From: Bryobacterales bacterium
Lineage (GTDB): Bacteria > Acidobacteriota > Terriglobia > Bryobacterales > Bryobacteraceae
Direction of reading: 5' to 3'
Assembly (NCBI GenBank): GCA_030838885.1
Contig: JAUZEU010000254.1
Coordinates: 1 to 5,796 of the forward strand
DNA: 5,796 nucleotides
This document shows positions 1 through 5,796 of the stretch, one piece after another (the first letter of the stretch is position 1; each line of letters begins with the position of its first letter). The position numbers and the translations under genes were made by a program. Below the pieces are notes generated by a model, which was given only the letters and a program-made list of their open reading frames with translations, ran no database searches and had not been told where the DNA came from.

Positions 1-196
1 TTCTCTAAGCTGGTGCATCTCGAATTGCCGCAAATTATAACTCACTTAGCTCCGCACTGCTAACTAAATGGTACGTTGCCTTACAGATTAGCGGCATGAT
101 ATGTTTGTTTTGTCCACGGTTCCTGTACGAATACACGCTTGTTGTATGTTAATCATAATCGTTTTACTGAGTCAAGTATATTACGAGGCTTTTTTA
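1..196. other. AT-rich leader upstream of the cluster, no gene recognised
   Basis: I see no convincing gene, tRNA or other RNA here. GC content over bases 1-240 is 93 of 240 by count, clearly below the GC-rich coding sequence that follows, as expected for a promoter-bearing intergenic region. Promoter-like elements are weak: TTGCCT at 76-81 and TATGTT at 100-105 with an 18-base spacer, and isolated -10-like words CATAAT (154-159) and TATATT (177-182) without a good -35 partner. A short inverted repeat, TTAGC at 46-50 and GCTAA at 59-63, could form a 5-bp stem but is too small to interpret. The promoter for the plus-strand genes probably lies here, but I cannot place it. Confidence 0.5.
185..188 (+). 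promoter_or_regulatory. Ribosome binding site that sets the start of the acyltransferase
   Basis: GAGG at 185-188 lies 8 bases before the ATG at 197. This is good Shine-Dalgarno spacing and favours 197 over the in-frame ATG at 101. The alternative start would add 32 hydrophobic, cysteine-containing residues encoded by AT-rich intergenic-like DNA. Confidence 0.65.
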
Positions 197-1048
197 ATGT
201 TTTTTCATAACCTATCCCTCACCCGTAATCGTTTACTTCTCGTCGCGCCTGCCGGCGCGAGCCTGGAATCATTCAACGGAGAGATCACTCCTTCTGATCG
301 TTTGCACGCAGAGTTACTTGCCGACGTACAGCGTCTGCGAGGCGAAATTTACCTCGATGACGGCGCGATAGATGCCTCGGACTTAACACCAGACGGGCGT
401 CACGTTTCCGCGCTCGATAACGATAGCTGGCATTTGCTGACCATCACCCAGGCGGGGCGGTTGGTCGGCTGCACGCGTTTCCGCCAACATCCAAACACGG
501 TCCGCACAGATGATCTCGGGGTAGCCCGGGCTCCTTTGGCAAAGTCGGACCAGTGGGGGGATGGCTTTCATGCTTCTCTTAACTCTGAAATAAGCAACGC
601 ACGTTCCGCAGGCTTCTCCTACGTCGAAGTTGGCGGGTGGGCTCTGCACAAGGAGGTGCGTGGCACAGCGGAAGCGCTGAACAGTGTTCTGGCCACCTTC
701 GCATGGTCGAAGATCCAGGGCGGCGCCCTGGGCATCAGTACGGCCACCCACCGCAATGGTTCGGCTTCCATTCTGCGCAGGCTTGGCGGGAAGTCGCTCG
801 AATGCGATGGCGCAGCTATGCCGCCGTACTATGATGAAAAGTATAAATGCATGATGGAAGTTTTGCGGTTCGACTCCCGCAAACCTAATCCCAAATATGC
901 AGCGATGATCGAAAACCTTGCGGCGGATCTTGTTACAAGGCCGGTTGTCTGCCCACGCGAAGCTGTGGGACGAACTCTGCGGCCGCGACGCGCCCCCTCC
1001 GTGCTGAATGGGTTCTTTCAGCCGCAGGCGCTCGAAGCCACTGCGTAG
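197..1048 (+). CDS. Putative N-acyl amino acid synthase (FeeM-like, GNAT/LuxI-fold acyltransferase)
   Basis: The 283-residue protein resembles the autoinducer-synthase-like branch of the GNAT fold, which moves a fatty acyl group, usually from acyl carrier protein, to the amino group of an amino acid. Visible features in order are the LRGEIYLDDGAI segment (about 47-58), like the N-terminal Arg-aromatic element of LuxI/FeeM proteins; a beta-strand pair ending in GRLVGCTRFR (87-96); the VEVGGWAL strand (143-150) and following helix that form the acyl-thioester-binding core; and a C-terminal block with PPYYD (209-213) and MEVLRFDSRKPNPKY (220-234). The tail after about 250 is Arg/Pro-rich. No signal peptide or membrane span is present if translation begins at 197, so a cytosolic enzyme is expected. 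The start is chosen from the ribosome binding site at 185-188. The next gene begins 75 bases downstream on the same strand. The amino acid substrate cannot be read from sequence, and a generic GNAT acetyltransferase remains possible. Confidence 0.68.
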   Translation: MFFHNLSLTRNRLLLVAPAGASLESFNGEITPSDRLHAELLADVQRLRGEIYLDDGAIDASDLTPDGRHVSALDNDSWHLLTITQAGRLVGCTRFRQHPNTVRTDDLGVARAPLAKSDQWGDGFHASLNSEISNARSAGFSYVEVGGWALHKEVRGTAEALNSVLATFAWSKIQGGALGISTATHRNGSASILRRLGGKSLECDGAAMPPYYDEKYKCMMEVLRFDSRKPNPKYAAMIENLAADLVTRPVVCPREAVGRTLRPRRAPSVLNGFFQPQALEATA

Positions 1049-1086
1049 GCGTTCCCGGTTTCCGGCTGCGTTTTCTCTGAACTGTC

Positions 1087-1138
1087 TCGTAATCTCGTAA
1101 TAATGTCCTGACGCTGATACAACATGCGTAATCGTAAT
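1087..1138 (+). repeat. Four CGTAAT words around the start of the oxidase gene
   Basis: TCGTAAT occurs at 1087-1093 and 1095-1101 in the intergenic gap. CGTAAT then occurs twice in tandem at 1127-1138, immediately after the ATG, where it encodes Arg-Asn-Arg-Asn. A related CGTAATCG lies at 224-231, near the start of the preceding gene. Function is unknown. It may be a binding site for a regulator or simply the AT-rich codons that are common at gene starts. Confidence 0.25.
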
Positions 1139-2746
1139 TCCTGTGTCGCCGATGCACTTTTGGAATGGGCCGGGGCTATCGGACCCGAATTTGTGGTTTC
1201 CGGCAGCGCGGAACTCCGTGCTGCCGAAACCGCGACCTTCCAGACAACCCAAAGAATCCCGGTCATCCTGCGCCCTGGCACTCCCCAGGAAGCATGCGAG
1301 GTAGTCCGAATCGCCAATCACCATGGCACGGCAGTGTACCCCGTCAGCAGCGGGAAGAACTGGGGCTATGGCTCGCGCGTGCCAGTCACCACAGATTGTG
1401 TTTTGCTGGACCTGAGCCGTCTCAACCGCATCACAGACTTTAACGAGCGCCTGGGCTACATAACCGTAGAACCCGGCGTCACCCAGCAGGACCTGTTCAA
1501 CTTTCTGCGGGAACGCAATTCGAAGCTGTGGATGGATGCGACGGGGTCGAGTCCCGATTGCAGCCTGATTGGCAATGCCATGGAGCGTGGCTTCGGTCAT
1601 ACCCCCTACGGCGATCATTTTTCGAACATCTGCGGGCTCGAGGTGATCCTGGCCAGCGGGGAGGTCATCCGGACCGGATATGCGGGGTTACCGGCCGCCA
1701 AGGCGGGCCCGGTTTACCGGTGGGGCGTAGGACCCAGTCTGGATGGCTTGTTTTCACAATCCAATCTGGGCATCGTCATCGGCATGACTATCTGGCTGAT
1801 GCCCGCGCCCGAGTATTTTCAGTCATTCTTTTTTCAATGCGACCGCGAAGACGGGCTGGCGCCCATCGTGGACGCCCTCCGTCCCCTTCGGATGGATGGC
1901 ACTCTCCGCAGCGCCGTCCATATCGGCAATGACTATAAAGTGCTGGCCGGCATCTGTCAGTTCCCGTGGGAGGAAGAGCTGCCGCTTAGTCCCGAACGGA
2001 TGAAGGTCCAGCGGGCGAAAGCGAAGTTCGCCCGCTGGAGCGGCTCCGGTGCCCTGTACGGCACGCGCAACCAGGTGGCCGAGGCCAGAAAGCTGCTCCG
2101 TCGCGCGCTGGCCGGAAAAACGGATAAGCTGCAGTTCCTGGACGATCGCAAGCTTTCCCTCGCATCCCGATTCAAGGGCGTCTATAAGACGCTTTCCGGT
2201 CTCGATCTGACCCGCACGCTGCAACTGCTCAGGCCCGTTTACGGACTTCTGAAAGGCATCCCCACCAGAGCGACCCTGGGAAGCACCTACTGGCGCAAGC
2301 GCATGGCAGTGCCGGCGGATCCCGATCCCGATCGCGACGGCTGCGGTCTGCTCTGGACGGCTCCGGTGGCCCCCATGGAAGGGCATGCCGCCCGGACTCT
2401 CATCGGGATGGCTGAGCGAACGCTTCTGGCCCACGGCTTCGAGCCGCAAATCTCCCTGACGCTGCTCACCGAACGCTCTCTGGCATGCGTGATCTCCATC
2501 ACGTACGATCGCGAGGTTCCCGGCGAAGACGGCAAGGCGATGGCCGCCTATATCGATCTGCAAACCCAACTGGAGCGCGAGGGTTATTATTCCTATCGGC
2601 TCGGGATCGCGGGAATGCGAACACTGAACTCCAACCCCGCCTATGGGCAGTTGCTCCGCGATCTCAAGCGCGCACTGGACCCCGGAAACGTGATCGCTCC
2701 GGGGCGCTACATTCCCGGCGAAAACATCGGAGCTGCCCGTGCGTAG
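1124..2746 (+). CDS. FAD-dependent oxidase/dehydrogenase of the VAO / p-cresol methylhydroxylase family
   Basis: This 540-residue protein matches the full length of flavoproteins such as vanillyl-alcohol oxidase and 4-cresol dehydrogenase, which oxidise para-alkylphenols through a quinone-methide intermediate. The N-terminal FAD-binding PCMH-type domain (about 45-228) contains SSGKNWGYGS (75-84), VEPGVT (115-120), GNAMERGFGHTPYGDH (150-165), DGLFSQSNLGIV (207-218) and WLMP (224-227). The C-terminal substrate cap domain (about 229-530) contains a TYW motif (388-390), a Tyr-Arg pair at 491-492 and the closing APGRY (525-529) typical of the family. By memory alignment, Tyr82, Tyr491 and Arg492 match the phenolate-binding Tyr-Tyr-Arg of VAO/PCMH. 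The region matching the covalent FAD-linking His of VAO (ERSLACVISI, 450-459) has no His, so FAD may be non-covalent or linked elsewhere. No signal peptide is seen. The ATG at 1124 lacks a clear Shine-Dalgarno, but the N-terminus from this start looks normal for the family. The last 8 bases overlap the desaturase gene. The exact substrate is unknown. Confidence 0.85.
   Translation: MRNRNSCVADALLEWAGAIGPEFVVSGSAELRAAETATFQTTQRIPVILRPGTPQEACEVVRIANHHGTAVYPVSSGKNWGYGSRVPVTTDCVLLDLSRLNRITDFNERLGYITVEPGVTQQDLFNFLRERNSKLWMDATGSSPDCSLIGNAMERGFGHTPYGDHFSNICGLEVILASGEVIRTGYAGLPAAKAGPVYRWGVGPSLDGLFSQSNLGIVIGMTIWLMPAPEYFQSFFFQCDREDGLAPIVDALRPLRMDGTLRSAVHIGNDYKVLAGICQFPWEEELPLSPERMKVQRAKAKFARWSGSGALYGTRNQVAEARKLLRRALAGKTDKLQFLDDRKLSLASRFKGVYKTLSGLDLTRTLQLLRPVYGLLKGIPTRATLGSTYWRKRMAVPADPDPDRDGCGLLWTAPVAPMEGHAARTLIGMAERTLLAHGFEPQISLTLLTERSLACVISITYDREVPGEDGKAMAAYIDLQTQLEREGYYSYRLGIAGMRTLNSNPAYGQLLRDLKRALDPGNVIAPGRYIPGENIGAARA
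2729..2732 (+). promoter_or_regulatory. Ribosome binding site inside the oxidase gene for the GTG start of the desaturase
   Basis: GGAG at 2729-2732 lies 6 bases before GTG at 2739, within the last codons of the oxidase gene. It supports the GTG start and an 8-base overlap with the oxidase stop (TAG at 2744-2746), an arrangement that commonly gives translational coupling. Confidence 0.65.
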
Positions 2747-3791
2747 TCAGTCGTTTCACCTCGAAGACATTCAGACTCGTGAGTTGGTACGTGGCCTGAA
2801 TACAGTCAAGCCAGTGATCTTCTGGCTTGATCTTCTCGTCACCGCAAGCATCGGATGGACGGGGTTCGCACTCGCGGTGGCATTGCCCGCGTTCTCACTC
2901 GCGATGGTGGGGTCGTTGGCCGTAGCAGTCTTCGCTCTTTATCGCGGCCTCTGCTTTACACACGAGATCAGTCACCAGACTGCCCGCACCCTGCCCTGCT
3001 TCGAAACCGTGTGGAATGTTCTGTTCGGTTATCCCATGCTGATGCCGTCCTGCGTATATTCGGGAGTTCATCAGAACCACCACAGCCTGAGCACATACGG
3101 CACCAGCCGGGATCCGGAATACATGCCGTTCGCGCGCTCCAGCCTGATGACGGTTCTCTTTTCGATTGAAAGCTTCCTGATTCCTGTGGTGCTGGCAACC
3201 CGGTTTCTGCCTCTTTCGCTTGCGGGCATGGTGTGGCGGCCGTTTCAGAACTGGCTCGTTGTGTATTTCTCATCTCTGACGATGAATCTCGCTTACCGCC
3301 GGGAGGCCAGCCCTCAGGTGATCGGGAAAGTGCGCCTGCAGAGCGCACACATTCTGCTGCTGTGGACGGGCCTGCTGACGATTGCAGCCGCCGGGTACCT
3401 GCCATGGAGCTTCTTCGCTGTGTGGCTTGCTGTTTGTTCTTTGGTGAGCTTTATCAACACTCTGCGGACTTTGGGAGCGCATGCATACGAAAGTTCCGGC
3501 GACCCGCTGGACCGGCAGGGCCAACTGCTGGATTCAATCGACACGCCCGGCGCTCTTTGGACGGAACTTTGGGCGCCTGTAGGATTGCGATATCATGCGC
3601 TGCACCATTACTTCCCCGGAATCCCGTATCACAACCTTCCGGCGGCGTGGAAGAAGATCTGCCTCGCGATCCCGCCCGACGCCGTGTATCACCAGAGCCG
3701 CAGCCAGAGCCTTGCGCATTCTCTGTTTGCGCTCGTCACGAAACGGCGAAAGTTTGCTGAGCCAACCGTTGAACACGCGCTGAAATTGTAG
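2739..3791 (+). CDS. Membrane fatty acid desaturase (di-iron, histidine-box family)
   Basis: The 350-residue integral membrane protein carries the three histidine clusters of the fatty acid desaturase superfamily: HEISH (75-79), HQNHH (111-115) and HALHH (286-290). These bind the di-iron centre that uses O2 and electrons to insert a double bond, or less often a hydroxyl, into an acyl chain. His248 in GAHAY may be a further ligand. Hydrophobic stretches at about 26-48, 50-68, 138-160, 172-183, 205-222 and 224-240 fit the usual paired membrane spans with cytosolic His boxes. Length is normal, and no fused cytochrome b5 or ferredoxin domain is present, so electrons must come from a separate partner not seen here. 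Translation starts at GTG, supported by GGAG 6 bases upstream, and overlaps the preceding oxidase gene by 8 bases. The glycosyltransferase follows after 28 bases. An acyl chain installed by the upstream acyltransferase is a plausible substrate, but regiochemistry and carrier cannot be predicted. A carotenoid or sphingolipid-type hydroxylase/desaturase is a less likely alternative. Confidence 0.88.
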   Translation: MRSQSFHLEDIQTRELVRGLNTVKPVIFWLDLLVTASIGWTGFALAVALPAFSLAMVGSLAVAVFALYRGLCFTHEISHQTARTLPCFETVWNVLFGYPMLMPSCVYSGVHQNHHSLSTYGTSRDPEYMPFARSSLMTVLFSIESFLIPVVLATRFLPLSLAGMVWRPFQNWLVVYFSSLTMNLAYRREASPQVIGKVRLQSAHILLLWTGLLTIAAAGYLPWSFFAVWLAVCSLVSFINTLRTLGAHAYESSGDPLDRQGQLLDSIDTPGALWTELWAPVGLRYHALHHYFPGIPYHNLPAAWKKICLAIPPDAVYHQSRSQSLAHSLFALVTKRRKFAEPTVEHALKL

Positions 3792-3819
3792 AGTGGTGAG
3801 CCGGGCCAGCGGGTCTTAG

Positions 3820-5097
3820 ATGCACTTCGGTATCGTCAGTCCTCCCGTGCCGGGGCACATCCATCCATTCGGAGCGCTTGGCAGGGAACTGATTGCGCGC
3901 GGCCACCGCGTGACATTCATCCAAATGGCAGATGTGGAGGCGCAGGCGCGCGCCGAGGGGCTTGAGTTCGCGCGCATTGGCGACTCCGATCACCCAGCGG
4001 GTTCTCTTCCCGTGTCCCTCCGGCAACTGGGACGGCTGAAGGGTTTTGCCGCACTGCGGTTTACTATTCAGGCCGTTCGCAAAACCACAGAGATGATTTG
4101 CCGTGACGCTCCTGATGTTATCCGCGCGGCGGGCATCGAAGCGTTGCTGGTGGATCAGACCGAGCCTGCAGGCGGCAGCGTGGCGGAGCACCTGGGCCTG
4201 CCTTTTGTCACGATCTGCAATGCGCTCCTGCTGAATCGGGAGCCGAGCGTCCCGCCAGCGTTCTCAGACTGGGCCTGGGGGGAGCAAAGCTGGAAGAAGG
4301 TCAGGAATTCGCTGGGGTACGCTGTTTCAGACAGGATGCTCTCACCTGTAACGAAAATTGTGGCGAAGTATCGCCTGGAATGGGGCCTTAGCCCCCACGT
4401 CGACGCCGAGGATTCCTTCTCTCCGCTCGCGCAAATCAGCCAGCAGCCCGCGGCGTTCGACTATCCGCGCCACAAACTTCCTTCCATGTTCCACTACGTG
4501 GGGCCGCTGCGAAGGTCTTCCCCGCAGGAAATTCCGTTTCCGTGGAATAAGCTGGATGGTCGACCCCTGATCTACGCCTCTCTCGGCACGCTGCAGCAAT
4601 CGAAGAAAGAGATCTTCCAGCGTTTCGCGGAAGCATGTTCCGGCCTGGACGTACAGCTCGTGCTGACGCATAATCGCAGTCTGGACGAGAGATCTGTCGC
4701 GGCACTGGCGGGCGACCCTGTAGTGGTCGACTATGCCCCCCAGCAAGCCGTGCTCTCGCGAGCCGCTGTGACGCTTACACACGCAGGGCTGAACACTGTG
4801 CTTGACTCTCTGTCGCACGGCGTTCCGATGGTTGCCGTCCCTATTACTTATGAGCAACCAGCAATTGCGCAACGTCTGCGCTGGACCGGCGCTGGTCGCA
4901 TTGTTCCTCTTCAGGGCTTATCCGCCAGCAAGCTGCGTGGACATATTCAGGCTGTGCTCAGTGAAAAATCGTATGCGGCGAATGCCAAAAGGCTGGCAGC
5001 TTCGATTGCTGATTCAGGTGGAGTTACTAAAGCGGCGGATATTGTAGAGAGTGCCATTGTTTCTTTCCTCGCAACGCGAACTAAGTCACGCCTCTGA
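3820..5097 (+). CDS. GT-B glycosyltransferase, UGT/MGT type (GT1 family)
   Basis: This complete 425-residue glycosyltransferase transfers a sugar from a nucleotide-sugar donor, probably UDP- or dTDP-linked, to a small lipophilic acceptor. The N-terminal acceptor domain starts with IVSPPVPGHIHPFGAL (5-20); His13 in PGHIHP is at the position of the catalytic base of GT1 enzymes. The C-terminal donor domain contains LIYASLGTLQ (250-259) and the UGT signature region 303-358, with DYAPQ (304-308), THAGLNT (320-326; His321 is expected to contact the diphosphate), HGVPMVAVP (333-341) and YEQPAI (344-349). In the last motif Glu345-Gln346 takes the place of the usual Asp-Gln that contacts the sugar. 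There is no membrane span or signal peptide. Start at the ATG at 3820 gives the normal family N-terminus; the GCGGG upstream at 3809-3813 is a weak ribosome binding site. The gene lies 28 bases after the desaturase, so co-transcription is likely. Relatives include zeaxanthin glucosyltransferase (CrtX-like) and macrolide glycosyltransferases, but no carotenoid genes are visible here. The context favours a lipid or aromatic acceptor. Confidence 0.87.
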   Translation: MHFGIVSPPVPGHIHPFGALGRELIARGHRVTFIQMADVEAQARAEGLEFARIGDSDHPAGSLPVSLRQLGRLKGFAALRFTIQAVRKTTEMICRDAPDVIRAAGIEALLVDQTEPAGGSVAEHLGLPFVTICNALLLNREPSVPPAFSDWAWGEQSWKKVRNSLGYAVSDRMLSPVTKIVAKYRLEWGLSPHVDAEDSFSPLAQISQQPAAFDYPRHKLPSMFHYVGPLRRSSPQEIPFPWNKLDGRPLIYASLGTLQQSKKEIFQRFAEACSGLDVQLVLTHNRSLDERSVAALAGDPVVVDYAPQQAVLSRAAVTLTHAGLNTVLDSLSHGVPMVAVPITYEQPAIAQRLRWTGAGRIVPLQGLSASKLRGHIQAVLSEKSYAANAKRLAASIADSGGVTKAADIVESAIVSFLATRTKSRL

Positions 5098-5216
5098 TCG
5101 CGTCCGTGGTCAGAGATCACGATCCGGGTCTCAACAATGCCAGTAAGTGAAAGTCAACGTCTCAGGATGCTTCGTGTCGCCGGTGCGGCCGTGTTCTCGA
5201 ACGGTTATCCACGGCG

Positions 5217-5237
5217 AAAAATCGGGAGGCGTTCCCG
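5217..5237 (-). terminator. Possible intrinsic terminator for the minus-strand glycosyltransferase
   Basis: CGGGA (5223-5227) and TCCCG (5233-5237) form a perfect 5-bp stem with a 5-base loop. Read on the minus strand, the hairpin is followed by ATTTTT (5222 down to 5217). It lies 23 bases past the stop of the minus-strand gene. The stem is short, so this is tentative. The octamer GAAAAATC at 5216-5223 recurs at 5241-5248 on the other side of the hairpin. Confidence 0.4.
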
Positions 5238-5260
5238 CTTGAAAAATCTCCAGGGTCTGA

Positions 5261-5796
5261 TCACCGGTTGCGTTTTGGCATCGCTTGGATAATATCTGCC
5301 GCGCGATTCAGGCCGCCCGCCTGCCTGCTCGCCACCTGCATACATTGCGCGCGTGTCCTGTAGCTGTTGTCAGGCGCGAGAAGCCGTTGAAGCGCAGTTC
5401 GCAGCCGTTCAGGGGTTAGCTGTCGGGGGGGAATCACGATGCCCGCGCCTGTTCTCGCAAGCCGTGCACCGATGGCTGGCTGATCGTGCGACAGCGGAAT
5501 TGCAATCATGGGCACGCCAAAATACAGCGACTGCTGCGTCGTATTCATTCCTGCGTGAGTGATGGTAACCGTGGCGCGGGATAGTAACTCGATCTGCGGA
5601 GCGTAATTCACCACCAGCGGACGGCCCGGCAGTTCTGGAATGCTTGTTCTTTCGAGAGTGCCGAGCGACAAAACCAGTTGGGCGTCCAGACCAGCACAGG
5701 CCTCGGCCATCATTCGGAAATAATGGCTGTCTTTGCTTTGCAGTGTTCCTAACGAGCCGTAAATCAACGGGCGCCCATTGAGCTTTTCGAAAGGGA
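5261..5796 (-). CDS. Second UGT/MGT-type glycosyltransferase, partial (C-terminal donor domain)
   Basis: This is the 3' part of a gene that runs off the right edge. The frame is open to the edge: the first complete codons read PFEKLNGRPLIYGSLGTLQ, matching PWNKLDGRPLIYASLGTLQ of the complete glycosyltransferase, so a start at the TTG at 5767 would be an artefact of the cut. The 177 visible residues hold the nucleotide-sugar-binding domain: NYAPQ, the THAGMNT segment with the phosphate-contacting His, FGVPMIAIP, and HDQPAIG with the canonical Asp-Gln sugar-contact pair. By hand alignment it is roughly half identical to residues 241-425 of the neighbouring enzyme, so the two are paralogues or homologues of one subfamily. 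About 240 N-terminal residues, including the catalytic His, should lie beyond the window. It is transcribed toward the plus-strand cluster, leaving 163 bases between the stops, so it belongs to a different transcript. Its acceptor is unknown. Confidence 0.85.
   Translation of the reverse strand, partial: PFEKLNGRPLIYGSLGTLQSKDSHYFRMMAEACAGLDAQLVLSLGTLERTSIPELPGRPLVVNYAPQIELLSRATVTITHAGMNTTQQSLYFGVPMIAIPLSHDQPAIGARLARTGAGIVIPPRQLTPERLRTALQRLLAPDNSYRTRAQCMQVASRQAGGLNRAADIIQAMPKRNR

Noticed and set aside
46..63. Inverted repeat TTAGC/GCTAA as an operator
   Set aside because: Five base pairs with an 8-base loop in AT-rich sequence is within chance expectation, and no promoter can be placed next to it with confidence.
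383..1618. Long minus-strand open frame (411 codons) across the acyltransferase and oxidase genes
   Set aside because: It spans two well-supported plus-strand genes and their intergenic gap, and its translation shows no recognisable domain. It is a shadow of GC-rich coding sequence.
1823..2569. Minus-strand open frame of 248 codons inside the oxidase gene
   Set aside because: It lies wholly within the VAO-family gene, and its translation lacks any motif or hydrophobic pattern of a real protein.
3736..4191. Minus-strand open frame of 151 codons across the desaturase/glycosyltransferase junction
   Set aside because: It overlaps both real genes, including the conserved glycosyltransferase N-terminus, and has no recognisable motif.
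5092..5132. Hairpins CTCTGA/TCAGAG (5092-5115) and GAGATC/GGTCTC (5113-5132) as a plus-strand terminator
   Set aside because: The stems are six pairs or fewer with loops of 8 to 12 bases, they compete with each other, and neither is followed by a T-run.
5353..5562. Short plus-strand open frame opposite the second glycosyltransferase
   Set aside because: It is antisense to the clearly conserved donor-domain sequence on the minus strand and has no supporting motif.
5261..5767. A complete 168-residue protein starting at the TTG at 5767
   Set aside because: The frame continues to the window edge with nine more codons that align to the neighbouring glycosyltransferase, so this is an internal codon of a larger gene cut by the window.

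Overview
The window is a compact, mostly plus-strand cluster of bacterial metabolic genes. It carries four co-directional genes that look like a lipid or natural-product pathway, followed by a convergent, incomplete second glycosyltransferase gene entering from the right edge. Genes are GC-rich, closely packed and use bacterial start signals. The first 240 bases are clearly poorer in GC (93 of 240 by count). The protein families and the glycosyltransferase pair suggest a soil-type bacterium, with Acidobacteria a reasonable guess and an environmental DNA clone possible. That assignment is an impression from memory of related proteins, and nothing in the window proves it.

Layout: 1-196 is an AT-rich leader with no gene that I can support. 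197-1048 encodes a GNAT/LuxI-fold acyltransferase resembling N-acyl amino acid synthases of the FeeM type. 1124-2746 encodes a flavoprotein of the vanillyl-alcohol oxidase / p-cresol methylhydroxylase (VAO/PCMH) family. 2739-3791 encodes a membrane fatty acid desaturase whose GTG start overlaps the oxidase stop by 8 bases and has its own good ribosome binding site. 3820-5097 encodes a complete GT-B glycosyltransferase of the UGT/MGT type. 5098-5260 is a convergent intergenic stretch with a terminator-like hairpin oriented for the minus strand. 5261-5796 (minus) is the C-terminal part of a second, related glycosyltransferase.

How the genes may work together (inference): the acyltransferase would join a fatty acyl chain to an amino acid. 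The flavoprotein keeps the three residues that bind a phenolate in VAO/PCMH enzymes, so an N-acyl-tyrosine or similar para-alkylphenol is an attractive substrate. The desaturase would act on the acyl chain, and one or both glycosyltransferases would add sugar to a hydroxyl such as the phenol. The product would be a glycosylated, unsaturated N-acyl (dehydro)aromatic amino acid or enamide. I do not know of a described pathway with exactly this gene order. No acyl carrier protein, regulator, transporter, mobile element, RNA gene or CRISPR array is visible in the window.
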